DNA of 64,000 nt from Massilia sp. 9I (lineage in GTDB: Bacteria > Pseudomonadota > Gammaproteobacteria > Burkholderiales > Burkholderiaceae_D), in NCBI RefSeq assembly GCF_902506415.1, contig NZ_LR733275.1, positions 4,874,176 to 4,938,175 of the forward strand, given 5' to 3'. A program made the position numbers and the translations under genes. The notes below the pieces were generated by a model. The model saw nothing but the letters and a program-made list of their open reading frames with translations, was not told the DNA's origin and did no database searches. This document shows, piece after piece, positions 1 through 8,772 of the stretch (its first letter is position 1; every line of letters begins with the position of its first letter).

Positions 1-995
1 TGGATGCGCAGCTGGCCGCTGTCCACGTATTTGCGCAGCTCCATGCCGAAGGCGTGGTTGCGCGCGAAGAAGGTGCCGAGACCTTCGTCGAACAGGTAGA
101 ACGAGGCCTGCTCCCCGCGCTCCATGGCGCTCAGCAGGCAACGGGTGGAGAGCGTGGTCTTGCCGATGCCGGAAGGGCCGACCATCAGGGTATTGGTGCC
201 GCGCACCAGGCCGCCGCCGAGGAGGGCATCCAGGCCGTCGGACCCGGTCGGGTGCACCATGGGGACAAAGTCGCTCGCGTGTTCGGCCGCGACCAGGCGC
301 GGGAACATGGTGATGCCGCCGGTGTCGAGGAGATAATCATGGTAGCCGCCGCGGAAGCGGATGCCGCGCATCTTGATGATGTTCACGCGGCGACGTTCCT
401 TGCCGAATTCCTTGGCGATCTGTTCCAGGCTGATCACGCCATGCGCGATGCTATGCAGGTGCTGGTCGGACTGGCTGGTCTTGTCGTCGAGGAGCAGGAC
501 AGTGCAGGCGCGCGATGCGAAGAACTGCTTGAGGGCGAGGATCTGGCGCCGGTAGCGCAGGGGGTTCTGCGCCAGCAGGCGCATTTCCGACAGGCTGTCG
601 AACACCACGCGCACCGGGCGTACGGCGTCGATCCGGTCCATCACGTTGCGGGTGGTTTCGCCGAGTTCGACCTCGGAAGGATGGAACACCGATTGCTGGG
701 CGTCCGGATCGAGGTCGGTGTCGCCGGCCAGTTCATAAATCGACAGCACGCCGATGTCCCAGCCATGACTGGCCGCCACCGCCGCCAGTTCGTCGGCGGT
801 TTCGGACAGGGTGATGTACAGGCCGCTTTCCTGCTTGGCCGCGCCGTCGAGCAGGAACTGGAGCCCGAGCGTGGTCTTGCCGGCGCCGGGCGAGCCCTCC
901 ACCAGGTAGATGCGCTGCGGCGTGAGGCCACCGCCGAGGATGTCGTCGAGACCGGCGATGCCGGTGGAGATACGGTCGGGTACGGCGGTGGTCAT
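1..995 (-). CDS. KaiC-like circadian-clock-family ATPase, 3' end beyond the window
   Basis: RecA/KaiC-superfamily ATPase with two tandem domains. The ATG at 995-993 opens a frame that stays open to base 1, giving 331 visible residues. The first Walker A is GSPGAGKT at residues 34-41, after the family signature GIAGLDDILGGGL. The second is GPSGIGKT near residue 272, after GLDALLGGGL, so the KaiC double-domain layout is visible although the second domain is cut. Non-cyanobacterial KaiC homologues are ATPases often tied to stress or signalling proteins; no KaiA or KaiB is seen here. The C-terminal end and its neighbours lie outside the window, so clock function cannot be argued. Confidence 0.88.
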   Translation of the reverse strand, partial: MTTAVPDRISTGIAGLDDILGGGLTPQRIYLVEGSPGAGKTTLGLQFLLDGAAKQESGLYITLSETADELAAVAASHGWDIGVLSIYELAGDTDLDPDAQQSVFHPSEVELGETTRNVMDRIDAVRPVRVVFDSLSEMRLLAQNPLRYRRQILALKQFFASRACTVLLLDDKTSQSDQHLHSIAHGVISLEQIAKEFGKERRRVNIIKMRGIRFRGGYHDYLLDTGGITMFPRLVAAEHASDFVPMVHPTGSDGLDALLGGGLVRGTNTLMVGPSGIGKTTLSTRCLLSAMERGEQASFYLFDEGLGTFFARNHAFGMELRKYVDSGQLRI

Positions 996-1131
996 AGTGC
1001 GGCCTGCAGGTGCCGCATCATGCGGCGTGGGTGGGGAACGTCGCATGCTGCCGACGCGATTATGCGAGGCATTATATACGCAAGCAATTGTGTTGATTCC
1101 GCATTGTTACAAACGCAGATACAACTTTTAA

Positions 1132-1158
1132 TAAAAAAGGGTCCCCGCAGGGACCCTT
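1132..1158 (-). terminator. Rho-independent terminator of the TonB-dependent receptor gene
   Basis: The stem GGGTCCC/GGGACCC (1139-1156) is followed on the minus strand by a run of six T (1138-1133). It lies just past the stop codon of the receptor gene. Confidence 0.85.
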
Positions 1159-1181
1159 GCTGTCTGCGACCCCAGCCGCGG

Positions 1182-3602
1182 TCAGAAACGGTGCGACAGG
1201 CGCGCGAACCAGGCCGCGCCGTTCAGGCCGAACTGCACGCTCTCGTACTTGAAGCCGTTGTCGGTTTCGTTCGGATCCTGTTCGCTCGGCTTGACGTTGA
1301 AGATGTTGGTGCCGCCGACGGTGAACTTGGTTTTCGCGTCCATCGCCCAGGTGAAGGACAGGTCGGCCGAAGTCTTCGCCTTGTAGTACTGGTTCGGCAC
1401 CGGCGGGCCCGAGAAGGTGCCCAGGGTCTGCGGGCCGAAGTGCACGACACGCAGCGCGGTCTCCCATTTGCCCAGGCTGTAGTCGAAGCCCAGCGTGGCC
1501 TTGCGGCGCGGCGCGCCTTCCTCGATGAACAGGCGCTCGCGCTCGGACAGCAGCACGTCCTCGAAGCCGCGCAGTGCGCTTGGCGCATGGACGCCGGTCA
1601 CTTCGGTCTTGCTGAAGTTTAGGGCGAGGAAGGTATTCAGCTTGCCGGCGCCCAGGTCGCTGCGGTTCGACAGCGTCACGTCCAGGCCCTGGGTCTTGGT
1701 ATCGACCGAGTTGACGAAGAACTGCGCCTGGCCCACGCCCAGCTGCTGCAGGGTGGTCCCCAGGGCAGGGTAGTTGTCGGCGTCGAAGCGGCCCGACAGC
1801 ACGATGCGGTCGTCGATGTTGATGCGGTACAGGTCGGCCGTCAGCGAGGTCGCCTGGCTCGGCGACCAGGTCAGGCCCAGGGTGTAGCTCTTCGACTTTT
1901 CCTCGGTGAGCTTGGGGATGCCGGCGGCGTTGGCGACGCGGCCGCCGTTCGGCGCCAGCACCACGTCGAGCGGCTGGCCGCTGACGAAGTCGGTGAAGGT
2001 CGAGGAGAAGTACACCTGCTGCAGCGAAGGCGCACGGAAGCCCGTACTGGCCGAGCCGCGCAGCAGCACGCTCGGGCTGATCCGGAAACCCGCGGCAAGC
2101 TTGCCGGTGGTGGTCGAACCGAAGTCCGAATAGCGTTCGTGGCGCAGCGCGGCCTGCAGCTTGAGGTGCTCGGAGAGGTCGGTCTCGATGTCGAGGTAGG
2201 CCGCGCTCGAGTGGCGGTCGCTGTCGGTGACGTCGCCCGGCTGGAAGCCCGGGAAGCCCTGGCTGCCGGCATTGCCGCCTACGCCGACGCCGTCGGCGTC
2301 GATGTAGGAACCCGGTTCACCCGCCTCGATCTTGTAGTTCTCGCGGCGGTGCTCGAAGCCGAAGGCGACGTTGGTGCCATTGCCCAGGCCTTCGTAGAAG
2401 CGCGAGAAGTCCAGGTTGGTGGTGGCCTGGCGGAAGGAAAAGCCGCCGGCGTCGAAGATGCTGGCGCTGATGCCGCGCCCGCCGCGGCTCAGGTCGCGGT
2501 TCGCGATCGACGCGTTCAGCGTGTTCGCGATGTGGTACTTCATGCTGTTGTAGCCGAGGGTCTGCGACAGGTCGGTGTTCCATCCGGCCACGTCGAAGCG
2601 GTAGCCGACGGTGCCCCAGCGGTCGTCGATGTCGCCGTTGATGAAGGGGACGAAGCCGTTCGGGTACATCGCGGCCGAGTTGCGCGAGGGGATGTCCTCG
2701 GAGCCCACGCCTTCGCGCGCCCAGGCCGCCGACGAGGCATCGCGGTTCTGTACGCCCGCAGTGAAGTAGACCTTGCCCGGACCCGCCGGAATTTCGCCGT
2801 TCAGGTAGAGGGTGCTGTTCTGCGACTTGGTGTCGCCGATGATGCGCGGATTGCCTTCCTCGGCGCGGTTCGAGCGCCCACGGTCGTAGTACTCGCCGGT
2901 GATGCCCAGCACGCCGCCGCCGACGGCCACGCCGCAGTAGGCCGAGGCCAGGTAGTTGTCGCCGTCGCCTTCGGTGTACTGGCCGAAGCCTGCCACCATT
3001 TCGCAGCCCAGGCTTTTCTTCAGTTCGATGTTGATCACGCCAGCGATCGCGTCCGAGCCGTACTGCGCGGCGGCGCCGTCGCGCAGCACCTGCACGTTAC
3101 GGATCGCCATGACCGGAATCGCGTTCATGTCGGTGCCGGTGTTGCCGCGGTTACGCGCGCCGAACAGGTTCACCAGTGCGGTGGTATGGCGGCGCTTGCC
3201 GTTCATCAGGACCAGGGTCTGGTCGGAACCGAGGCCGCGCAGGGCCGCGGAATCGACCAGGTCGGCGCCGTCGGCGCCGGTCTGGCGGGTCGAGTTGAAC
3301 GAGGGTGACACGTTGGTCAGGACCTGGGCCAGATCGAACTGGCCGCCCTGTTCGGTAGCCTTGGCCATCGAGATGGTATCGACCGGCACCGGCGTCTCGA
3401 TCGCGGACGAGTTGCCGACGCGGCGCGAGCCGACCACGTTGACGCTCTGGATGTTGCTGCCGTCGGCGTTGGCCGACGCTGAGGGAGTAGGGGCCGTCGG
3501 CGCCGTGCTCTGGGCGTGGGCGGCTGGGTTCAGAAGGCTGAGTGCGGCGCCGCCGTACAGGGCGAGCAGGACCGATTGGGGAAGGCGTTTGAGTGTGAGC
3601 AC
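1182..3602 (-). CDS. TonB-dependent outer-membrane receptor
   Basis: Predicted 806-residue outer-membrane receptor driven by TonB-ExbBD. The first 30 residues form a signal peptide ending in AHAQ. A TonB-box-like stretch (IQSVNVVGSRR, about residue 53) precedes the plug domain (about 65-190, with ALRGLGSDQTLVLMNGKRR and the GSDAIAGVINI segment). The rest is a beta-barrel that ends in the aromatic residue typical of the class (LSHRF). Length is normal. The substrate is unknown: no siderophore, cobalamin or SusD-like gene is adjacent. It is transcribed alone and ends at a strong terminator. Confidence 0.92.
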   Translation of the reverse strand: MLTLKRLPQSVLLALYGGAALSLLNPAAHAQSTAPTAPTPSASANADGSNIQSVNVVGSRRVGNSSAIETPVPVDTISMAKATEQGGQFDLAQVLTNVSPSFNSTRQTGADGADLVDSAALRGLGSDQTLVLMNGKRRHTTALVNLFGARNRGNTGTDMNAIPVMAIRNVQVLRDGAAAQYGSDAIAGVINIELKKSLGCEMVAGFGQYTEGDGDNYLASAYCGVAVGGGVLGITGEYYDRGRSNRAEEGNPRIIGDTKSQNSTLYLNGEIPAGPGKVYFTAGVQNRDASSAAWAREGVGSEDIPSRNSAAMYPNGFVPFINGDIDDRWGTVGYRFDVAGWNTDLSQTLGYNSMKYHIANTLNASIANRDLSRGGRGISASIFDAGGFSFRQATTNLDFSRFYEGLGNGTNVAFGFEHRRENYKIEAGEPGSYIDADGVGVGGNAGSQGFPGFQPGDVTDSDRHSSAAYLDIETDLSEHLKLQAALRHERYSDFGSTTTGKLAAGFRISPSVLLRGSASTGFRAPSLQQVYFSSTFTDFVSGQPLDVVLAPNGGRVANAAGIPKLTEEKSKSYTLGLTWSPSQATSLTADLYRINIDDRIVLSGRFDADNYPALGTTLQQLGVGQAQFFVNSVDTKTQGLDVTLSNRSDLGAGKLNTFLALNFSKTEVTGVHAPSALRGFEDVLLSERERLFIEEGAPRRKATLGFDYSLGKWETALRVVHFGPQTLGTFSGPPVPNQYYKAKTSADLSFTWAMDAKTKFTVGGTNIFNVKPSEQDPNETDNGFKYESVQFGLNGAAWFARLSHRF

Positions 3603-3879
3603 AAGTTTTCTCCGAGGGAAAGCTGGATACTAAACAATCCGACGGATGAGTACCAAGGAGCTGTAGCATTAACACAACGTTGTAAACATATAACCTAGGC
3701 CTATTTCGCACACGGTCGATTTTCTGTTGAATCCGAGCAACAACATTTCATATTTGATGAACTAAAAATTAATATTTTGTAGGAGTTGTCTTACTTTGCT
3801 CTAGTATGGATCAGGCCTGTGCATCCCTCTCTTTGGTGAGAACTTGTGCAAGACCCCATCACATAAGAGGAAGACAACG

Positions 3880-5412
3880 ATGTTGAAGAACCTGAAAATC
3901 GGCGCCCGCCTCGCATTCGGCTTCGGCGCCATCGGCATGCTGACCTTGCTGCTGGCAGCGATTGTCCTGCTGCGCATGGGAGACACGGCGCAAACGGTGG
4001 CCGAAGAGAAGCACATCCGCACGACTCAGCTCGCGCAACTGGTCGAACTGCGTGAGGCGCTGGGACAGACCGGCCTGGCGGCCCGCAATGCCTACATCTA
4101 CGAGCGCGACGAGGATGCGAGCAGGGAGCTCGACCTGCTGGACCAGCAACGCGCCATTTTCGTGGATCGCCTCCAGAAGCTGGAGCCGATCCTTGGCGAG
4201 CGCGCCGATTTCAAGAAGGCGAATGCCGGCCTGCAGGCCATGGCGCGCGAACTTGCGCGTCCGCGCCAGTACCGCAGTGCCAAGCAAATGGCCGAATTCG
4301 GCGCCTTCCTCGTCAACGAATGCAGCCCTTTGCGGCGTCAGATCGTGGCGGACCTCGACGTGGTCATCCGGAACATCGAATCGCAGATGAATGCGGCGAG
4401 CGACCGCGTCGACACCGTGCTGGCCAGCTCGAAGACCATCGTCGTCGCCATCGCCGCGATCGCACTGGCAATCGGCGCTTTCCTGGCCTACTGGGTCACG
4501 GTCGGCATCACCCGTCCACTGCGCGAGGCATCGCGGTTTGCCGAAGCCGTCGCGGTAGGCGACCTGACCGCCCGCATCGATGCTTCCTCACGCGACGAGA
4601 TCGGCACACTGCTCCAGAGCCTGACGCGGATGAGCGCAGGCCTGGCCGGCATCGTCCATGGCGTGCGCCAGGGCACCGAATTCATCTCCACCAGCAGCCG
4701 CGAGATCGCGTCCGGCAACCAGGACCTGTCGGCCCGTACCGAAGCCCAGGCCAGTTCGCTGCAGCAAACCGCCAGCACGATGCATGTGCTGACCGACACG
4801 GTCGGCCGCAATGCCGCCGACGCGCGCGCAGCCAGCCAGCTGGCAGCCGAAGCCTCGCGCATCGCCGACCGCGGCGGCGCGATCGTGGGCGAAGTGGTCA
4901 AGACCATGGGCGACATCGGCCATGCATCGAGCCAGATCGTCGACATCATCTCGGTCATCGACGGCATCGCCTTCCAGACCAATATCCTGGCGCTGAACGC
5001 GGCCGTCGAGGCGGCCCGCGCGGGCGAGCAGGGACGCGGATTCGCGGTCGTGGCGGGCGAAGTGCGGCAGCTGGCACAGCGCTGCACGAATGCCGCAAGC
5101 GACGTGAAGGGACTGATCCATGCCTCGGTGTCGAAGATCGACGACGGCGCCGCCCTGGTCGACCAGTCCGGCAAGACCATGCGCGAACTCCTCGACAGTG
5201 TCCAGCGCGTGAACGTCCTGATCGAGCGGATCGCGGCCGCCAGCGATCAGCAAGCCGTGAGCGTACGCGAGATCAATGCCGCAGTGGGACAGGTGGATGA
5301 CCTGACCCAGCAGAACGCCTCGCTGGTCGAGCAGGCTGCGGCGGCGGCCGAATCGATGCACGACCAGGCCCGGGACCTGGCGCGCCAGGTCGAGGTGTTC
5401 CGTATCGCCTGA
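3880..5412 (+). CDS. Methyl-accepting chemotaxis protein
   Basis: Inner-membrane chemoreceptor of 510 residues that signals through CheW/CheA. TM1 is at about 11-31, then a four-helix-bundle-like periplasmic sensor, TM2 at about 186-208, a HAMP domain at about 210-262 and the cytoplasmic signalling coiled coil. The conserved hairpin tip (IDGIAFQTNILALNAAVEAA) lies near residue 363. The ATG at 3880 is preceded by AGAGGA and directly begins MLKNLKIGARL, so an upstream in-frame start was rejected. No C-terminal CheR-binding pentapeptide is present. The ligand cannot be predicted. Confidence 0.93.
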   Translation: MLKNLKIGARLAFGFGAIGMLTLLLAAIVLLRMGDTAQTVAEEKHIRTTQLAQLVELREALGQTGLAARNAYIYERDEDASRELDLLDQQRAIFVDRLQKLEPILGERADFKKANAGLQAMARELARPRQYRSAKQMAEFGAFLVNECSPLRRQIVADLDVVIRNIESQMNAASDRVDTVLASSKTIVVAIAAIALAIGAFLAYWVTVGITRPLREASRFAEAVAVGDLTARIDASSRDEIGTLLQSLTRMSAGLAGIVHGVRQGTEFISTSSREIASGNQDLSARTEAQASSLQQTASTMHVLTDTVGRNAADARAASQLAAEASRIADRGGAIVGEVVKTMGDIGHASSQIVDIISVIDGIAFQTNILALNAAVEAARAGEQGRGFAVVAGEVRQLAQRCTNAASDVKGLIHASVSKIDDGAALVDQSGKTMRELLDSVQRVNVLIERIAAASDQQAVSVREINAAVGQVDDLTQQNASLVEQAAAAAESMHDQARDLARQVEVFRIA

Positions 5413-5426
5413 GCGGGCGAAGCCTC

Positions 5427-5951
5427 TTACTGCCGGGCGCGCAGCAGCTCGGCGATCTGGTCCAGCTTCGCTTCGATCGCGCGCAGCGCGGCCAGCTGCG
5501 CGTCGCCCGCGCCTTCCTGCGGCCGGTGGCGCAGGGCTTCGCGCGCCTGCAGGATGCTGGCGCGGAAAGCCTGGGCATCGATGATGCCGGTCAGCTGCAT
5601 GTCCGCGGCCTGGCCCGCGCTATGGCCGGCGGTCTCGAACTTCAGGGTGCTCAGGTCGAAGCGGCGCAGGATCGGCCCTTCGACGAAGGTCACGTCCTGG
5701 ATGTTCTCGAGCGGGATGGTCTTTTCGGTGGTGACCAGGATGCCTTTCCGGTAGCGCAGGCTGCGCGCGTCGAGCTGGCATTCGAGCCGGTCGAAATAAT
5801 GCTGGGCCCACCAGCGGCCGATCCCGAGGAACCAGACGATCGCCAGCGGGATGCCGACGATGGTCGACATCATGACAAAGCCGATCTTCACCACCAGGAA
5901 GGGCTTGATCAGGGGATTGAAGCGGGCGTGGATGGTGGCGGCGTCGTCCAT
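5427..5951 (-). CDS. Bacterial PH domain (DUF304/bPH2) membrane protein
   Basis: A 174-residue protein with one or two hydrophobic segments at about 17-45 (VVKIGFVMMSTIVGIPLAIV), followed by a bacterial pleckstrin-homology-like domain. The typical core reads LRYRKGILVTTEKTIPLENIQDV, with FEGP-like and LSTLKFETAG strands. The C-terminal 30 residues are a predicted amphipathic helix. Family members are membrane-associated and of largely unknown role. It ends 15 bases from the chemoreceptor in a convergent arrangement, and starts 20 bases after the acyltransferase, so the two minus-strand genes are probably one transcript. Confidence 0.8.
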   Translation of the reverse strand: MDDAATIHARFNPLIKPFLVVKIGFVMMSTIVGIPLAIVWFLGIGRWWAQHYFDRLECQLDARSLRYRKGILVTTEKTIPLENIQDVTFVEGPILRRFDLSTLKFETAGHSAGQAADMQLTGIIDAQAFRASILQAREALRHRPQEGAGDAQLAALRAIEAKLDQIAELLRARQ

Positions 5952-5970
5952 GATGAGAATGTCAGAGGTG

Positions 5971-7167
5971 TCAGGCCAGCGCCTGGTCGCTGCCCGCCGC
6001 GACCGGCCCGGTTTTCTCCTGCTTCCTGCCGTTGAGCAGCACGCCGATGAAGGTGTGGCGCACCAGCAGCTGGTAGCTAAGCAGGCACACCACCGTCGTG
6101 GCCAGGATGTTCAGCGCCATTTTCGTGATTGCGCCGGCGGGCAGGGTGTAGAGCATGGCGCCGAAGCCGATCGTGCATAGCATGTGCACCAGGAACACCC
6201 AATAGGAGCTCTCGGAGACGTAGCGCAGCACGCGGTTCTGGTGCGGCACATAGCGCAGGAACAGGCCAATCAGGGCGAAACTCCACAGCCAGCTGGTGAG
6301 GTTGTAGACGTAGGCGATGCCGGCTTCCAGATGGGGGACGCTGCCCGGTCGCGTGGTGAAGATCTTGAAGCCCGCGAGCGCCACGACGAACACCGCGAAA
6401 CCCAGCAGCAGATTGCGCCAGCAGGTCCGGGTCAGGTAGGGGAAGAGCCTGTCCTGGTGGCGCCAGGCCAGCAGGCCGCAGGTGAAGAACAGGCCGTGGT
6501 GCACGAGGTCGGGCAGCTGCGGGATGAAGGAGCCGTTCGCGGCCAGCATGCCGGCGCGGTAGAAGGAGCCGACGATCGCCAGCGGTACCGCGAGCAGCAG
6601 CGGCCCCCACCAGCTGCCGGCCAGTTTGACGAAGCCCGTGTCGACGCCGGCGCGCAGCGCAGCCGGCAGCCTGGCCCAGACCGGCGCCAACGCGGCGCTC
6701 AGGACGCAGAACCAGATCAGGTAGTACAGGAACCACATGTGCATGGTGTTGAAGGGCGAGGCGCCGGCGCCCTTGCGGGCCAGCAGCGAGACGTCGATGC
6801 CGACGGTGCCGCGCGCCATCAGGTGCACGTAGACCAGCATCAAGACCGTGGTGCAGACGATCAGCACCGGCCAGAAGACCACGAAGGGCAAGGCCAGGCG
6901 GCGCATGCGGTGCTTCAGCATGCCCTTGGGGCCGCGCCGCGCGATCAGCAGGGCCACGAAATAGCCGGCCAGGATGAAGAACACCGGCATGCGGAAGGCG
7001 TGGATGAAGACCAGGATCAGGTCGGCCACCGGCGTGGTCTGCGCGTCACGCCAGGGCAGGGGAGAAGGGCCGGTCGTGTGGTTGATGGCGACATGGAGCA
7101 GGATGCCGAGCCACATCATCACGGCGCGGAGGTTGTCGAATGCGTGAAGCCGGCTGGGCTGGTCCAT
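5971..7167 (-). CDS. Acyltransferase family 3 integral membrane protein
   Basis: A 398-residue polytopic inner-membrane protein with about ten hydrophobic helices. It opens with the acyltransferase-3 pattern (LHAFDNLRAVMMWLGILLHV), in which the His of the first helix is the conserved catalytic-type residue, followed by RMPVFFILAGYF. The closest well-known relatives are OpgC/MdoC-type succinyl or acyl transferases that modify glucans or surface polysaccharides. The acceptor is unknown. It is probably co-transcribed with the downstream PH-domain gene. Confidence 0.85.
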   Translation of the reverse strand: MDQPSRLHAFDNLRAVMMWLGILLHVAINHTTGPSPLPWRDAQTTPVADLILVFIHAFRMPVFFILAGYFVALLIARRGPKGMLKHRMRRLALPFVVFWPVLIVCTTVLMLVYVHLMARGTVGIDVSLLARKGAGASPFNTMHMWFLYYLIWFCVLSAALAPVWARLPAALRAGVDTGFVKLAGSWWGPLLLAVPLAIVGSFYRAGMLAANGSFIPQLPDLVHHGLFFTCGLLAWRHQDRLFPYLTRTCWRNLLLGFAVFVVALAGFKIFTTRPGSVPHLEAGIAYVYNLTSWLWSFALIGLFLRYVPHQNRVLRYVSESSYWVFLVHMLCTIGFGAMLYTLPAGAITKMALNILATTVVCLLSYQLLVRHTFIGVLLNGRKQEKTGPVAAGSDQALA

Positions 7168-7257
7168 TGCTTTCCCTGTGACGGTGACGTACCTGGTTGG
7201 ACGTCCTCCGGCATTATATGTGGATGTATTGCAATATTTTCATGCAGGACCCGCATT

Positions 7258-7950
7258 TCATGCGGCGAGGGTGGGGCGGTAGCAGGCATCGTTGGCGGCG
7301 GCGCTGTTGCGTAGCTGGGGCGCCGGCGGCGCATACACCGACAGCGGCTGTTCGCCGGCGAGCAGGTTGACGAGCGTGGGCAAGTCCATGCCGTTGATCG
7401 CGGCCTCGAAGCGGCGCAGCAGCGCGCGGCACAGCTTTTCTTCCGGCGGCGCCTCCAGCGAGCGCGCGCGCAGCCGGCGGCGCGCCCGAGCCAGGTGCTG
7501 GCGCGCGTTCGCGCCGCTCGTTCCCAGGATCGCCGCGATGTCGGCATGGCTGCAATCGAAGGCTTCGTGCAGCACGAGGGCCAGGCGCTCGGCCGGCGAC
7601 AAATACGCCAGCAGGCGGGCCAGCGCCTCGCCCAGGACGGCCTGGCGCAGCAGGCCTTCCTCGGGCAGCGCGGGCGGCGTCTCGGGCAGCAGTTCCATCG
7701 CGACGCGCGCCGCCGCCTCGTCGCGGGCGCGTCGGCGCAGGCGGTCGATCGACTGGTGCTGCACCACGGTCGTCAGCCAGGCGGCGGGCGTCGCCAGCGC
7801 GCTTTGCTCGGCGCCGTGCCACTTCAGGAAGCAATCCTGCACGATGTCCTCGGCCTCGGCGGCACTGCCGACGATGCGGCAGCTGATCGCCGTCAGGCGC
7901 GGGCGCAGCCGTTCGAAGTCGGCGCCGTCCGGGTCAAGGGTGGGTGGCAT
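7258..7950 (-). CDS. ECF-type RNA polymerase sigma factor (SigJ/ECF41-like)
   Basis: A 230-residue sigma-70-family factor. The sigma-2 region is at about 10-75 (RIVGSAAEAEDIVQDCFLKW, then AWLTTVVQHQSIDRLRRR). The sigma-4 helix-turn-helix is at about 108-160 (LSPAERLALVLHEAFDCSHADIA). About 55 residues follow region 4, which resembles a shortened form of the C-terminal extension used for self-regulation in ECF41/SigJ factors. No anti-sigma gene is adjacent, which fits regulation by its own C-terminus. The start at 7950 gives a full-length region 2. Confidence 0.85.
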   Translation of the reverse strand: MPPTLDPDGADFERLRPRLTAISCRIVGSAAEAEDIVQDCFLKWHGAEQSALATPAAWLTTVVQHQSIDRLRRRARDEAAARVAMELLPETPPALPEEGLLRQAVLGEALARLLAYLSPAERLALVLHEAFDCSHADIAAILGTSGANARQHLARARRRLRARSLEAPPEEKLCRALLRRFEAAINGMDLPTLVNLLAGEQPLSVYAPPAPQLRNSAAANDACYRPTLAA

Positions 7951-8094
7951 GGTGGTCTCCTGTCATGGTGGTCTCTCCACTTGACGCTCTAGCGCGCCAG
8001 GATGTGACAGGCGAGCGATATTTTTTTGGGGCCGTCACACGGCACCAGGGCCGGGCGTCATGCGGGTAGTTCCACTTTACCGCGAAAGGACAGC

Positions 8095-8712
8095 ATGATG
8101 CCGAATTCCTCAATTTCTCCCATGGGACTGGGCCTGGTGCCCACCGTGATCGAACAGACCGGGCGCGGCGAACGCGCCTTCGACATTTATTCGCGCCTGC
8201 TCAAGGAGCGCGTGATCTTCCTGGTGGGCGAGGTGACCGAACAGTCGGCCAACCTGGTCGTGGCCCAGCTGCTGTTCCTGGAGTCAGACAATCCGGACAA
8301 GGACATTGCGCTCTACATCAACTCGCCCGGCGGCTCGGTATATGCGGGCATGGCGGTCTACGACACCATGCAGTTCATCCAGCCTGATGTGTCGACCCTG
8401 TGCACGGGTTTTGCCGCCAGCATGGGTTCCTTCCTGCTGGCGGCGGGCGCCATCGGCAAGCGCTACGCGCTGCCGAACGCCCGCATCATGATCCACCAGC
8501 CGCATGGCGGCTCGCAGGGCGTGGCGGCCGACATCGAAATCCAGGCGCGCGAGATCCTGTACCAGCGCCACCGCCTCAACAGCCTGCTGGCCGAGCGTAC
8601 CGGACAGCCGCTCGAGCGCATCGAACGGGACTCGGACCGCGACAATTTCATGTCGGCCGGCCAGGCGGCGGAGTACGGCCTGATCGACCGGGTGCTGGAA
8701 CGGCGCCCATGA
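8095..8712 (+). CDS. clpP: ATP-dependent Clp protease proteolytic subunit (stand-alone ClpP)
   Basis: A 205-residue ClpP serine peptidase. The full core is present: the GERAFDIYSRLLKERVIFL entry segment, the nucleophile Ser in GFAASMGSF, the His in ARIMIHQPHGG and the Asp in the ERDSDRDNFMS region. The start is the ATG at 8095 (or the adjacent ATG at 8098), 5-8 bases after AAAGGA. The usual main copy lies between tig and clpX; here there is neither, so this looks like a second ClpP that would borrow ClpX or ClpA. A strong terminator follows directly. Confidence 0.93.
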   Translation: MMPNSSISPMGLGLVPTVIEQTGRGERAFDIYSRLLKERVIFLVGEVTEQSANLVVAQLLFLESDNPDKDIALYINSPGGSVYAGMAVYDTMQFIQPDVSTLCTGFAASMGSFLLAAGAIGKRYALPNARIMIHQPHGGSQGVAADIEIQAREILYQRHRLNSLLAERTGQPLERIERDSDRDNFMSAGQAAEYGLIDRVLERRP

Positions 8713-8752
8713 AAAAACCGCGGCGCCGGTGCGGGACCGGGGCCGCGGTTTT
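8713..8752. terminator. Bidirectional terminator between clpP and the M61 peptidase gene
   Basis: The inverted repeat AAAACCGCGGC/GCCGCGGTTTT has T-runs on both sides. It serves convergent clpP (+) and the peptidase gene (-). Confidence 0.8.
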
Positions 8753-8772
8753 GCGCGGATTGCGTGAAGCGC

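Noticed and set aside
3603..3879. FliA promoter for the first chemoreceptor
   Set aside because: No GCCGATAA-like box was found in the 277-base gap.
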